Shown: positions 1-9,190 of the stretch, one piece after another
Position numbering within the stretch: position 1 is the first letter of the stretch
Layout: each line of letters begins with the position of its first letter
Assembly: GCA_964245425.1 (NCBI GenBank)
Contig: CAXTMV010000003.1
Span: forward strand, 11,172-75,171
Direction: 5' to 3'
Origin: JACMLD01 sp964245425
GTDB lineage: Bacteria; Bacteroidota; Bacteroidia; Chitinophagales; Chitinophagaceae
Length of the DNA: 64,000 nucleotides
The notes under the pieces: model-generated
Seen by the model: the letters and a program-made list of their open reading frames with translations, nothing else
Databases searched by the model: none
What the model was told of the DNA's origin: nothing
Position numbers and translations under genes: made by a program

Positions 1-17
1 GCAGCGGTATAAGAAGG

Positions 18-71
18 AAGCCAGGTTTGGATCTCAACGCAATTATCCCGCTTTGGATTAAAACCTGGCTT
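18..71. repeat. Inverted repeat downstream of the lamin-tail gene
   Basis: Perfect 11-bp arms (AAGCCAGGTTT at 18-28 and its complement at 61-71) enclose a 32-nt loop just beyond the stop of the minus-strand gene at 92. No clear T-tract follows on either strand, so a terminator role is only possible. Confidence 0.4.
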
Positions 72-91
72 TCCTTTGCATTTTAATCGTA

Positions 92-1801
92 TCACAACCG
101 CCTGGCCAGCGTAACCGCCTGTTTAAAATGGCTGGTTTTTCCTTTCAGGTTAAACAAATCCGCGAAGATAACGTACACCCCTATGGGCAATTGGGTCATG
201 TTTTCATCCAGCCCGTCCCACCTGAAATAACCCTGCCGGCCGCAAAGGGCATTCCTGGCCAGGTAACGCACCGGCCGGCCGGCGGCATTTAAAACGGTAA
301 GGTTACAGACATACCCCGCTTCCGGAAACTGGTATTGAATGGTAAGAAAATCGTCGTGGCCGTCGTTGTCGGGCGAAAAAATGGCAGGCGCAACAGAAAT
401 GGTTCCGGGCAGCACGGTGCCGTTGCTTACCTGAGAGTTTTGATAACCCGGCGTACCATAACCGGCACTGGTGGCCGCCGAATGCCAGTTGGCGGGATCC
501 TGTGTGGGGTTATTATAATCAATTCTTTCCAGTGCTACGCCCTCGTTGTTACTGATCAGCGGAAACTGCCAGTGCTCATCATAATCCAGCTCATCTATGA
601 TGGCTCCCTGTGCATCCAGCAATACAACAGCGCCTTTATCGTCGGGAAAAGAGGGCATGGTACCAATAACTGCAAAAGCAGCGGGGTCTTTTGCCAGGTA
701 TTGTTTTTGTACTGCCTCCAGGTCTGCCGTTATTACCAGGTAGTTGCCTGGCAGCAATACCCGGTGTGTTGCGCTGATTTGTTTTACAGACCCGATAATG
801 CCGGCAACCCGGTTGGCCAGGTAGCAGTTGTACAGATCGATGATGGTATTGCTGCGATTGTATAATTCTAGGTAATCGGCGCCATCGGGTTTGGGATGGA
901 ACAATAGCTCATTGATAACAAGATCAAATGCTGCTGCTGCTCCTGCAAGGCCAAATGCGGCGCGGTTATAGCCTCCGATAGCATTGCCGGCGCAATCTGT
1001 AATAGCAGTGGCTGTTACCGTATATATGTTGCCTTCAGCCAAGGGTCTGCCGGTTCGCAATTGCACCTGGTCAAATACAGGCCCCATTACAGCAGCCTGC
1101 TCCGCCGGTCCGATGCCGTTGCTGATGGTATAATTTGCCGGCCGCGCGGCAGGAAGGCTGTCCAGCGGCTCGTTAAAAGTAATGGTAATATGGATGTTGT
1201 CTGTGGCAAAAGCACGCAGCAATGCCGGCGGCTCCTGGTCCGGTAGTATACCATCAACTGAATTCTTTTTACCCGGCGTACCGCCTTTATTATCATTGCT
1301 GGCTGTCCAGTTAGCAGCTCCGCTGCAGGGGTTGCGCGGATCAATCATTTCAAGCGACCAGCCCCCCTGGCCTTTTACGGCGTTGCGGTACCAGGCGGCA
1401 TTGTAGGCTACTGCATGTATGGTGCGGCCTTCTTCTGACCGTAGGTACAACTCGTCGCCATCGTTGTTCAGCGAAGGGAAATTACTAACGGAAAGGACTG
1501 TCCCAAAATTATTCAGCAGGGCGGCAGCGCTGCTGCTGCAAATGATAACAAAGCTATCGGGTTTTAGCATGACATTGGTGCTGATAACCGCGGAACTGCT
1601 GGCATCGCCCAGCCGCCAGCCCTTTAAGTTAAAAGCCTGGGCCGAAACGTTCCGAAGCTCAATATACTCTGTATTGGGAAGGCCTATTACCGGGGTAGGA
1701 TCGGCCATGATTTCATCTATGACTACATTATAAGGCGCCGCGGTTTGTGCATGCACGCAGAGGCGAAATACCAGCAGCAGGCCGGTCAGTTGCTTGTTCA
1801 T
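92..1801 (-). CDS. Secreted protein with two lamin-tail domains
   Basis: A 569-residue exported protein. An N-terminal hydrophobic signal peptide (about residues 1-19, ending VHAQT) is followed by a first lamin-tail domain (about 25-150, with DEIMADPTP and EYIELRN), a Big/Ig-like domain (about 190-285), a second lamin-tail domain (about 290-420, with INELLFHPKP and DYLELYN) and a C-terminal FlgD-like/gliding-associated region (about 465-569, with FSPDNDGHDD and GVYVIFADL). In Bacteroidota this architecture is typical of large secreted or surface proteins, often exported by type IX secretion. No catalytic motif is visible and the ligand is unknown. It is divergent from asd, with about 300 bp between them, and ATG is the natural start because the signal peptide begins there. 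Confidence 0.8.
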   Translation of the reverse strand: MNKQLTGLLLVFRLCVHAQTAAPYNVVIDEIMADPTPVIGLPNTEYIELRNVSAQAFNLKGWRLGDASSSAVISTNVMLKPDSFVIICSSSAAALLNNFGTVLSVSNFPSLNNDGDELYLRSEEGRTIHAVAYNAAWYRNAVKGQGGWSLEMIDPRNPCSGAANWTASNDNKGGTPGKKNSVDGILPDQEPPALLRAFATDNIHITITFNEPLDSLPAARPANYTISNGIGPAEQAAVMGPVFDQVQLRTGRPLAEGNIYTVTATAITDCAGNAIGGYNRAAFGLAGAAAAFDLVINELLFHPKPDGADYLELYNRSNTIIDLYNCYLANRVAGIIGSVKQISATHRVLLPGNYLVITADLEAVQKQYLAKDPAAFAVIGTMPSFPDDKGAVVLLDAQGAIIDELDYDEHWQFPLISNNEGVALERIDYNNPTQDPANWHSAATSAGYGTPGYQNSQVSNGTVLPGTISVAPAIFSPDNDGHDDFLTIQYQFPEAGYVCNLTVLNAAGRPVRYLARNALCGRQGYFRWDGLDENMTQLPIGVYVIFADLFNLKGKTSHFKQAVTLARRL

Positions 1802-1877
1802 TGAATAAGGTTTGCAGAAAGTTAAAACAGAATGAATGGCCGGGGAAAAACGGGCCCGTGTTTTTTCACCAAATAAT

Positions 1878-1909
1878 TTTGGTTTAATAACGTGGCTGTA
1901 TTACTTTTG
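1878..1909 (+). promoter_or_regulatory. Predicted Bacteroidota promoter of the asd leader
   Basis: TTTG at 1878-1881 and TACTTTTG at 1902-1909 match the Bacteroidota -33 (TTTG) and -7 (TAnnTTTG) elements with a 20-nt spacer. Transcription would begin about 1913-1917, so the leader ORF at 1916 would be nearly leaderless. This is a pattern match only. Confidence 0.5.
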
Positions 1910-1915
1910 GCCCAC

Positions 1916-1978
1916 ATGAAAATGACCATTAAATCTACAAAGCGCACAAAGAAACATTCCGCACCGGGAGCTTTTTGA
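1916..1978 (+). CDS. Putative asd leader peptide (attenuator)
   Basis: A 20-codon ORF, MKMTIKSTKRTKKHSAPGAF, sits between a predicted promoter and a strong intrinsic terminator, 129 bp before asd. Residues 1-13 contain five Lys, three Thr, two Met and one Ile. All are made from aspartate semialdehyde, the product of Asd. The last codons (Pro-Gly-Ala-Phe) overlap an 8-nt sequence, CCGGGAGC at 1964-1971, that can pair with the 5' arm of the terminator. This is the layout of a classical translation-coupled attenuator: a ribosome stalled on the Lys/Thr/Met codons would leave the antiterminator free, while one reaching the stop would cover it. The ORF is visible; its translation and the mechanism are inference. 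The alternative is a small untranslated RNA with a coincidental ORF. Confidence 0.6.
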   Translation: MKMTIKSTKRTKKHSAPGAF

Positions 1979-2015
1979 TCGTTTTGTATGTTACAAGATA
2001 TTCAGGGCCCCCGGT
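1963..2015 (+). promoter_or_regulatory. Putative antiterminator helix of asd
   Basis: Nucleotides 1963-1974 can pair with 2004-2015: A-U, then CCGGG with CCCGG, one A/C mismatch at 1969/2009, GC with GC, two G-U wobbles and a closing U-A. This sequesters the whole 5' arm of the terminator. A small hairpin (1984-1988 with 1992-1996) lies in the loop. It is mutually exclusive with the terminator at 2007-2032. Confidence 0.5.
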
Positions 2016-2032
2016 TTACCGGGGGCTTTTTT
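2007..2032 (+). terminator. Intrinsic terminator upstream of asd
   Basis: GCCCCCGG, a TTTA loop and CCGGGGGC form a perfect 8-bp GC-only stem, followed directly by six T. It lies between two divergent genes, where no upstream plus-strand gene exists other than the 20-codon leader. That placement argues for attenuation of asd rather than ordinary transcript ending. Confidence 0.85.
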
Positions 2033-2107
2033 ATTCTTTTTATCACCTTAAAACAAAACAGATAGACAACGGTCATTCCGTTACAGCTGGTTGCTAAAAA
2101 AACAATT

Positions 2108-3106
2108 ATGAAACAGTTAAAAGTTGCAGTGGTGGGCGCTACCGGTCTGGTAGGCACCAAAATGTTACAGGTATTGGCCGAGCGCAATTTTCCGGTGGCT
2201 GATTTGCTGCCCGTTGCTTCAGAAAGATCAGTGGGTAAAGAGGTTGAATACCGGGGTAAAAAATACAAGGTGATAAGTATGGCAGATGCCATTGCCGCAG
2301 GCCCCGACGTAGCCATTTTTTCCGCAGGCGGCAGCACTTCACTTGAATGGGCGCCAAAATTTGCCGCTGCAGGCATCACTGTTATCGACAATTCTTCCGC
2401 CTGGCGCATGGACCCTGCCAGGCCACTGGTAGTACCCGAAATAAATGCGGATATTTTAACGGCTGCAGATAAGATTATTGCCAACCCCAATTGCTCTACC
2501 ATACAAATGGTGGTGGCCCTGAACCCCCTGCACCAAAAATATAATATTGAGAGAATTGTGGTGTCTACCTACCAGAGTGTAACAGGTACAGGTGTAAAGG
2601 CAGTAACACAGCTGATGAATGAACGCAAGGGGATAAAGGGTGAGATGGCGTATAAATACCCGATCGACCTGAATGTGATTCCGCAGATAGATGTATTTAC
2701 CTCAAACGGCTACACCAAAGAAGAAATGAAAATGGTGAATGAAACCAAAAAGATTATGCGAGACGACAGCATCCGCGTAACGGCTACTACGGTGCGCATA
2801 CCGGTGATGGGTGGCCACAGCGAATCGGTGAATGTAGAATTTACAAAAGACTTTGACCTGGATGAGGTAAAAGCATTGCTGAAAAATGCACCCGGCGTTG
2901 TATTGGTAGATGATCTCGCCAACCAGCAATATCCAATGCCCATGGATGCGCATGAAAAGGACGATGTATTTGTTGGCCGCTTACGGCGGGATGAAACACA
3001 ACCCAATACACTGAATATGTGGATTGTGAGTGATAACCTGCGCAAAGGTGCTGCCACCAACGCGGTTCAGATTGCCGAATACCTGAACGGGAAAAGTATA
3101 TTGTAA
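2108..3106 (+). CDS. asd: Aspartate-semialdehyde dehydrogenase
   Basis: Cytoplasmic enzyme that reduces L-aspartyl-4-phosphate with NADPH to aspartate semialdehyde, the branch point to lysine/diaminopimelate, threonine, methionine and isoleucine. The 332-residue protein has the usual length. It shows the NADP-binding GATGLVG loop (10-16), the SAGGSTS segment (72-78), the active-site cysteine C129 in NPNCST and the catalytic histidine H237 in GGHSES. The gene is single and is followed by a bidirectional terminator. Upstream lies a probable Lys/Thr/Met-rich leader peptide with attenuator structures (1916-2032), and no second promoter is obvious after that terminator. Confidence 0.97.
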   Translation: MKQLKVAVVGATGLVGTKMLQVLAERNFPVADLLPVASERSVGKEVEYRGKKYKVISMADAIAAGPDVAIFSAGGSTSLEWAPKFAAAGITVIDNSSAWRMDPARPLVVPEINADILTAADKIIANPNCSTIQMVVALNPLHQKYNIERIVVSTYQSVTGTGVKAVTQLMNERKGIKGEMAYKYPIDLNVIPQIDVFTSNGYTKEEMKMVNETKKIMRDDSIRVTATTVRIPVMGGHSESVNVEFTKDFDLDEVKALLKNAPGVVLVDDLANQQYPMPMDAHEKDDVFVGRLRRDETQPNTLNMWIVSDNLRKGAATNAVQIAEYLNGKSIL

Positions 3107-3195
3107 CTTTTTCTTATTTCCAGGTGCAGGCGCCTGCCTGCGCTTACCTAGATAAATGGCCGTCAACCGCAAAAATGACAATGGATCGCTGTTTA

Positions 3196-3234
3196 GAAAA
3201 AAGGGGTGGCCCGGAACGGGCGACCCCTCTTTTT
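3196..3234. terminator. Bidirectional terminator between asd and the efflux operon
   Basis: AGGGGT at 3202-3207 pairs with ACCCCT at 3223-3228, and GCCC at 3209-3212 with GGGC at 3218-3221, around a GGAAC loop with one G/G mismatch. An A-tract at 3197-3202 and a T-tract at 3230-3234 serve the two convergent genes. Confidence 0.85.
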
Positions 3235-3265
3235 ATATTCGCATGGGTATCATCGTTAGAGGAAA

Positions 3266-4414
3266 TTATTTCTTTTCGCCAAAGCTTATCTGTTTAACCG
3301 GGCTGGCATTTCTTCTTTCTTCGCTGGCGGCAGTTACCAGTGTATCGCCTACCGCAAGCGGTCCGAATACTTCCAGTTTATCGTCGGCACCCTTGCCGGT
3401 TGTAATATCCACCCACTGCGCAACCCCATTGGTAACTTTTATAACAAATATTCTTTCTGTTGCGTTGATGACGGCCGTTTTAGGAACAATAAAACCACTG
3501 TCCTTGGCCAATGTGGGAATGCTTACTTCCGCAATCATACCGGGCAGCAATTTTTTGTCCTTGTTGATGATGTCCATTTCTATTCTTTCGGCACGCAGTT
3601 TTGAATCCAGCGATCCGGCAGAACGTGTGATGGCCGCCGAGAATTTCTCATTGGGTAAACCTTTTACAGTAAAGCTCACAACTGTTTTATCGGTAATATA
3701 ACTGGTAATCGATTCAGGTATTAAAACAGCCAGGCGCAGCTTGCGCTGGTCCTGCAAAACAAACAAAGGCAAATCGGATCCCTTGCCTGCCGGGCCTGCA
3801 ATAGCACCGGTGTTTACATTCCTGGTGCTGATAATCCCATTGAAGGGCGCCCTTATCTCCAGGTAATTTTTGGTTTCTGCAATCTCTTTGTAAGCAGATT
3901 TAGCAGATTGCCATTGTGCAGAATCCGCATTTTTCCTGGCAGTGGCCTGATCGATATCATTGGGCGAAATAGTGCCAGGCGTTTTACTGGTTTCTACCAG
4001 CCTGTCATAATTGGCTTTGCTGGCCGTATAAATAGCCTGCTGTGCCTGCAACCTTGACTCGGCACCCGCCAGCTGTGAGCCCAGTTCAGGTGCTTCCATT
4101 ACGGCCAGCAGCTGGCCCGCTTTTACTTCAGAGCCTACATCTGCATATAGCTGTTTTACAAACCCATTTACCTTGGCATACAAATCAACCTGCTGAAAGG
4201 GAATAAGTTCTCCGGGCATCTGCAAGGCAGCCGCCAGTTTTCCTTTCTGCAGCAGGAATACTTTGGTAGCGGCCGGTGCTTCTTCTTTTTGCGCTTCCTG
4301 TTTTGCAGCCTCCTCCTTTTTTTCCGATGCACCGCAGCTGCTTGCCAAAACAGCCATACAGAGAGCCGTGGCCAGGCCAAAAAATTTACTGTACTTATTT
4401 GTGATGTGATTCAT
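3266..4414 (-). CDS. RND efflux periplasmic adaptor lipoprotein
   Basis: Membrane fusion protein that links the inner-membrane RND pump to the outer-membrane channel. From the ATG at 4414 it has 382 residues, a lipoprotein signal with lipobox LASSC (Cys 27), a charged Lys/Glu linker, a lipoyl/barrel half-motif (DVGSEVKAGQLLAVMEAPEL), a coiled-coil hairpin rich in Ala and Gln, and a beta-barrel region with the second half-motif (EIRAPFNGIISTRNV). A longer frame starting at 4459 lacks a sensible signal, so 4414 was chosen. This start overlaps the 3' end of the pump gene by 20 bp, which suggests translational coupling. It is the last gene of a TolC-pump-adaptor operon. The substrate is unknown. 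Confidence 0.9.
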   Translation of the reverse strand: MNHITNKYSKFFGLATALCMAVLASSCGASEKKEEAAKQEAQKEEAPAATKVFLLQKGKLAAALQMPGELIPFQQVDLYAKVNGFVKQLYADVGSEVKAGQLLAVMEAPELGSQLAGAESRLQAQQAIYTASKANYDRLVETSKTPGTISPNDIDQATARKNADSAQWQSAKSAYKEIAETKNYLEIRAPFNGIISTRNVNTGAIAGPAGKGSDLPLFVLQDQRKLRLAVLIPESITSYITDKTVVSFTVKGLPNEKFSAAITRSAGSLDSKLRAERIEMDIINKDKKLLPGMIAEVSIPTLAKDSGFIVPKTAVINATERIFVIKVTNGVAQWVDITTGKGADDKLEVFGPLAVGDTLVTAASEERRNASPVKQISFGEKK

Positions 4415-7400
4415 ACAATGATGGTATATAAAATTTGCTTTCTTTATCTTCCGGGTCAAGTGAAACAGAATCGGTGGTGGTTTTGTCCTGCATCCAGGCG
4501 AAAACCAGGGGCAATATCAGCAATGCGGCAAAGGTAGAAGCTATCAGCCCGCCAATAACTGCCCTGCCCAGCGGAGAGGCCTGGTCGCCGCCCTCGCCGA
4601 TGCCCAGCGCCATGGGCACCATTCCCACCACCATGGCCACACTGGTCATTAAAATAGGCCTGATGCGGAGGGCTGCCGATTCCCTGGCCGATTCAATGGC
4701 GTTGCCATTGTGCATACGCAGGTGTTCTGCATTGGTGATCAGCAATACGGAATTGGCAATGGATACGCCCACCGACATGATCATACCCATATAAGATTGC
4801 AAGTTAAGGGTAGAGCCTGTGAGCATCAATAATACCAGTGAGCCCAGCAATACCGCCGGAATGGTAGATAGCACCACCAGTGATACCTTGAACGACTGAA
4901 AATTGGCCGCCAGCATCAGGAATATAACGATGATGGCTACCAGTAAACCGCTTTGCAGGCTGTCCAGTGTATCCGTAAGCACATTACTCAGGCCTTTGAG
5001 TTCAACCGTTAAGCCACGCGGCAACTCGCCAAGCGATTTGATGGCTTTCTGTACGTCGGTGGCAGCCGTACCCAAATCTTTTTTATACAGGTTAGCGGTT
5101 ACAGATACCTGTGGGATGGCGCCGATATTATCGATCTCGCCAAAAGTAGTGTCGAGCTGAAAACTCGCTACATCGCTCAGTACCGGCCTGGCCGAATTTC
5201 TTAATACCGGAATTTCTCCCATGGCATTTATACTGGTCATCTGGTTTTCCGGTACTTCCACCTGTACATTGTAACCCAGGCTGGCCCGTTCATCTATCCA
5301 CACATTTTTTTCTGTAAACCTGGAAGAGGAAGTAGAAGCGGTGAGTGACCGGGAAATATCGCCCACATCAACCCCCAGCTGTGCAGCCCTTACCCTGTCT
5401 ATATTAATATCAATAGCGGGGTATTTTACCGACTGCCCAATCTGAACATCGCGCAGATAATTGATTTCCTGCAGCTTGGCAACCATTTTATTGGCATATT
5501 CAACATTTAGTTTTTTATTCTTGCCGGTTATTTTTACTTCAATCGGCGTGGGCGATCCCTGGCTCAGGATTTTATCGGTCAGTTCTACCGGTTCAAAGGA
5601 CATTGCAAAATCCGGCACCTTTTCTTTCATCGCTTTGCGGTACTGGTCTTTCAGTTCATCCAGGTTCACTTTATAGCCTTCTTTTAAGGCCACCTGTAAA
5701 ATAGCATCGTGCGGCCCGGTCATAAATAAATAAATAGGACTGCTGGAGAACTGGCCGGGGTGCTGGCCCACAAAGCCGGACGTAATGGCGATGTTTTCCT
5801 TACCAACAATACTTTTTAATACTTCGATGGCAGCCAACAATTTTTCTTCGGTACGTTCTAAGCGGGTGCCGTCCGGCGCACGAAACCGCACCTGGAACTG
5901 ACCTGAATTTACTTTTGGCAATACATCGCGGCCAATACGTGTAAACAACAGGAAAGCGACGCCGGTTATAATCAATACGTATGCAACAACAATTATTTTT
6001 TTAGCCGGCAACAAGCGGTTCAGGAAGCGCAGGTACCGGTCCCTGAATTTTTCAAAACGGGTTGGTTTACCGTCTTTTCCATGGCCACCTTCCAGGAGGG
6101 CTTTTTTCTGGTCCCAGGTATCGCCCTCCGTTTGGGTATCGGTTACTTTATAATTTTTGTACTCGTCTGCACTGTTTTCATTTTTCTTACCATGTCCTTT
6201 CATAATCCAGTTGGCCAATACCGGCACAAAGGTTTGGGCCAGCAGGTAAGAGACGATCATGGAAAAAGCAATGGCCAGGGCCAGTGGTAAAAACAGGGAA
6301 CCGGTAATACCCGTCATTGTAAAAGCCGGTGCAAATACGGCCAGTATACAAAACAGGATCAGCAATTTGGGGAAAGCAATCTCCTGGCAGGCATCCCAGA
6401 TGGCCAGGGCCTTGGGCTTACCCATGTCAAGGTGCTGGTGAATGTTTTCGATGGTTACCGTGGATTCATCTACCAGTATACCGATGGCCAGCGACAGGCC
6501 GCTCAGCGTCATGATATTGATGGTCTGGTGAAAAAGCGACAGGAATAATACCCCTGCAATGATAGAGGTGGGAATGGTTAATATAACGATAAGGGCTCCG
6601 CGCGGATCACCCAAGAACAGCAACACCATCAACCCGGTTAGCACGGCGCCGATGGCACCTTCACTCAATAAACTTTTTACGGCATTGATTACATAGACCG
6701 ACTGATCAAATTCGTACGATAATTTTACATCGTCGGGCAGCAGGCTCTGGAACCGGGGCAGGGCTTTTTTCAGGTTCTGCACCACTTCCCAGGTAGAGGC
6801 ATCGGCCGATTTGGTGATGGGCATGTATACAGAGCGTTTGCCATTTACCAGCGCATAACTTACGGTAATGTCGGCGCCATCTTCTACCGTGGCCACATCT
6901 TTGAGGAATACATTGGGCACGCCGCCTTTGAACAGCGGGATGGTTTCAAAATCTTTAACGCCTTTAATGGTAGTATTGGCGGGCGTCAGGTAGTTAACGT
7001 CTCCGATGCGCACATTACCTGCAGGAGATGTCTGGTTGTTGATGCGCAATGCATCTACAATCTGATCAGCGGTTAGATTGTGCTGACGCATGGCGTCGGG
7101 ATTTACTTTTATCACAATGCTGCGCACATTACCTCCAAAGGGGGCAGAAGAAATCAAACCGGGTATGGAAGTAAATGAAGAACGCACATATACATTGGCC
7201 AAATCCAGCAGCTCATTGTTCGATCGCTGGTCGCTGCTCAATACCAATTGCCCCACCGGCAGGGTAGATGCATCGAACCGGATCACAAAGGGTGGCTGCG
7301 AGCCCGGCGGAAAAATGGCCTGCGCGCGGTTGGCGAAGGCGCTCACTTCGGCGGCAGCCTGCGCCATGTTTACATTTTCGTAAAACGTAAGCTTTAATAA

Positions 7401-7667
7401 ACTCAGCCCCTGGATATTTTTTGTTTCGATGCTTTTTACACCGGATACATACAGAAGGATATTTACATATTGCTTGCCAAAGAATGATTCCATCTGGGTA
7501 GGTGAGTAACCGCCAAAAGGATGCGAAAGATAGATCACCGGCAAATTCATGGCCGGAAAAATATCAATCTTAATGCTGTTGATGCTTTTGATGCCAAAGA
7601 AGAACAAACCGGCTACCAGCACCATAATGGTGATGGGTTTTCTTAATGCTGTTCTGATAAGATTCAT
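4395..7667 (-). CDS. RND efflux transporter permease (AcrB-like)
   Basis: Inner-membrane proton-driven pump, 1090 residues, with the duplicated RND fold: N-terminal helix (IRTALRKPITIMVLVAGLFF), large periplasmic loops after TM1 and TM7, and two six-helix bundles. TM4 keeps acidic residues (GILVDESTVTIEN), equivalent to the Asp-Asp pair of AcrB. The TM10 region (GVSIANSVLLITNAEHL) has no lysine where AcrB carries its relay lysine, so proton coupling may follow a variant scheme. A charged linker of about 60 residues (KGHGKKNENSADEYKNY and following) precedes TM7. It lies 7 bp after the TolC-like gene and overlaps the adaptor gene. Drug, lipid or metal substrates are all possible; sequence alone does not decide. 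Confidence 0.94.
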   Translation of the reverse strand: MNLIRTALRKPITIMVLVAGLFFFGIKSINSIKIDIFPAMNLPVIYLSHPFGGYSPTQMESFFGKQYVNILLYVSGVKSIETKNIQGLSLLKLTFYENVNMAQAAAEVSAFANRAQAIFPPGSQPPFVIRFDASTLPVGQLVLSSDQRSNNELLDLANVYVRSSFTSIPGLISSAPFGGNVRSIVIKVNPDAMRQHNLTADQIVDALRINNQTSPAGNVRIGDVNYLTPANTTIKGVKDFETIPLFKGGVPNVFLKDVATVEDGADITVSYALVNGKRSVYMPITKSADASTWEVVQNLKKALPRFQSLLPDDVKLSYEFDQSVYVINAVKSLLSEGAIGAVLTGLMVLLFLGDPRGALIVILTIPTSIIAGVLFLSLFHQTINIMTLSGLSLAIGILVDESTVTIENIHQHLDMGKPKALAIWDACQEIAFPKLLILFCILAVFAPAFTMTGITGSLFLPLALAIAFSMIVSYLLAQTFVPVLANWIMKGHGKKNENSADEYKNYKVTDTQTEGDTWDQKKALLEGGHGKDGKPTRFEKFRDRYLRFLNRLLPAKKIIVVAYVLIITGVAFLLFTRIGRDVLPKVNSGQFQVRFRAPDGTRLERTEEKLLAAIEVLKSIVGKENIAITSGFVGQHPGQFSSSPIYLFMTGPHDAILQVALKEGYKVNLDELKDQYRKAMKEKVPDFAMSFEPVELTDKILSQGSPTPIEVKITGKNKKLNVEYANKMVAKLQEINYLRDVQIGQSVKYPAIDINIDRVRAAQLGVDVGDISRSLTASTSSSRFTEKNVWIDERASLGYNVQVEVPENQMTSINAMGEIPVLRNSARPVLSDVASFQLDTTFGEIDNIGAIPQVSVTANLYKKDLGTAATDVQKAIKSLGELPRGLTVELKGLSNVLTDTLDSLQSGLLVAIIVIFLMLAANFQSFKVSLVVLSTIPAVLLGSLVLLMLTGSTLNLQSYMGMIMSVGVSIANSVLLITNAEHLRMHNGNAIESARESAALRIRPILMTSVAMVVGMVPMALGIGEGGDQASPLGRAVIGGLIASTFAALLILPLVFAWMQDKTTTDSVSLDPEDKESKFYIPSLYESHHK

Positions 7668-7674
7668 ACTATCG

Positions 7675-9126
7675 CTATTGCACCTGTTTGATGAATAAAT
7701 CGAAATCGCCCGAAGCGGCTGCTTTCAAAAGCAATGCCTGCCAGATATTTATATAGGCCACACTATTATCAGTCTGCGCCCTGTTCAATGTAAACAATGC
7801 CTGCTGCACATCCACAATATTGGTAAGGCCATTCTTGTACAAAACAGTTTTTTGCTGGTAGGCATCGGAGGCGGCTTTTAACTGCAGGGGCGCTTCCTGT
7901 ACACTTTTTAAACTGTTTTCAATTTGCTGATCGGCCAGCACCAGCTGGTCTTTTAACTGGGTAACCACCAAATCGTATTCGTCTCTGTAAGCAGCAGACA
8001 GGTAATTTTGTGATTTTACCTGTTGTTTTATTTTAAAGGGGCTGAACAAATTCCAGCTGATGCCTACGCCCAATAGATAATTATAGCGTTCGGGTTTTAT
8101 ACCATCCAAATAAGCCTTGGAATAGCGGTCCGTAAAATCCGGCGTATAATTATAATCAAAACCCGAACCCCGCCCCTGGAAAGTGCCAAACAGGTTAACA
8201 CCAGGGTTAATGCTTTTCTTATAATATTTTGCCAGGGCATCGCTTTGCAGTATACGGCTTTCAAAAAATTTTGCCTGTGGGTTGCCACTCACCGCGTAAG
8301 AAGTGTTGTAACTGGCGGGGGTATGGCTAAAGAAACTGCTGTCCAGTTCCGCGTATGATTCGGGTGCGGCATTTAATAATTGCACCAGTTCATTCCGGAT
8401 GCGCTGCTCATTGGCGGTGGCCTGCAAAAAAGCCAGTCTTGCGCCCGATACCTCGGCATTGGCAATGGAAGAATCAACACCGGCTATCAATCCTGATTTT
8501 GCCCTGGCAAGTACAGACTGCTGTACGTAGGTGGCGCGATCTATATTGGCTTGTGCGTTCAGGATAAAACGACGGGCAATGAGCAGGTTCAGGTAAGTAC
8601 CGGCAATTCTGACACTGGTTACAAATTGTTCCTGCACATAATTGGCCGAATCCGTTTTTACCTGCGCAACGGCCGCATCAATTCTTGAACGGAGGCGTCC
8701 GAAAGAAACAAATTCCCAGTTTACATTCAACAGGTAAACAGATCCGAAGGCAGCGTTCCAGCTTTGGCTGCCATAAGACGGCCCGGAAGAGGAAACCGTG
8801 CCGGCCGCCGGTGCAATGGCACCAAACTGCCCGTTTACAGTACCGTAAGCCTGCTGTAAAGAACCAATCACATCCGGCAGGTATTGATTCTTTACCTGCT
8901 GTACCTGGGCCTGCGAAGACCTGATGTAGTTAGACCTGGCCTTAATGGTTTGGTAATTGGCCATGCCGGTTTTAACAGCATCAGATAAACGAAGCAGCCC
9001 GTCTGCCTGTGCCTGCAACTGAATACCTGTCAGCAGTAAAAAGCCCGGTAAAAGTATCCACCTCTTATTTTTTTTTGAATAACTTCTTACTTCTTTTAAT
9101 TGAGAACCCGTAACCCGTGAATGCAT
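7675..9126 (-). CDS. TolC-family outer membrane efflux protein
   Basis: Outer-membrane channel of the tripartite pump, 483 residues. After a signal region (about residues 20-40, WILLPGFLLLTGIQLQAQ) it has two repeats of long Gln/Ala/Asn-rich helices typical of OEP proteins (for example VQQSVLARAKSGLIAGVDS and QQKTVLYKNGLTNIVDVQQ), separated by strand-forming segments. It is the first gene of the minus-strand operon, with a predicted promoter at 9191-9218 and an AraC regulator divergently transcribed 130 bp away. The first ATG places 20 mostly polar residues before the hydrophobic core; a later start is possible but no better ATG is visible. Confidence 0.92.
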   Translation of the reverse strand: MHSRVTGSQLKEVRSYSKKNKRWILLPGFLLLTGIQLQAQADGLLRLSDAVKTGMANYQTIKARSNYIRSSQAQVQQVKNQYLPDVIGSLQQAYGTVNGQFGAIAPAAGTVSSSGPSYGSQSWNAAFGSVYLLNVNWEFVSFGRLRSRIDAAVAQVKTDSANYVQEQFVTSVRIAGTYLNLLIARRFILNAQANIDRATYVQQSVLARAKSGLIAGVDSSIANAEVSGARLAFLQATANEQRIRNELVQLLNAAPESYAELDSSFFSHTPASYNTSYAVSGNPQAKFFESRILQSDALAKYYKKSINPGVNLFGTFQGRGSGFDYNYTPDFTDRYSKAYLDGIKPERYNYLLGVGISWNLFSPFKIKQQVKSQNYLSAAYRDEYDLVVTQLKDQLVLADQQIENSLKSVQEAPLQLKAASDAYQQKTVLYKNGLTNIVDVQQALFTLNRAQTDNSVAYINIWQALLLKAAASGDFDLFIKQVQ

Positions 9127-9190
9127 TTAATTGAATTTTAACCTTACCAATAGAAGATGGCTGATATAACAGTAGCAAGCGAAAGTTTTA

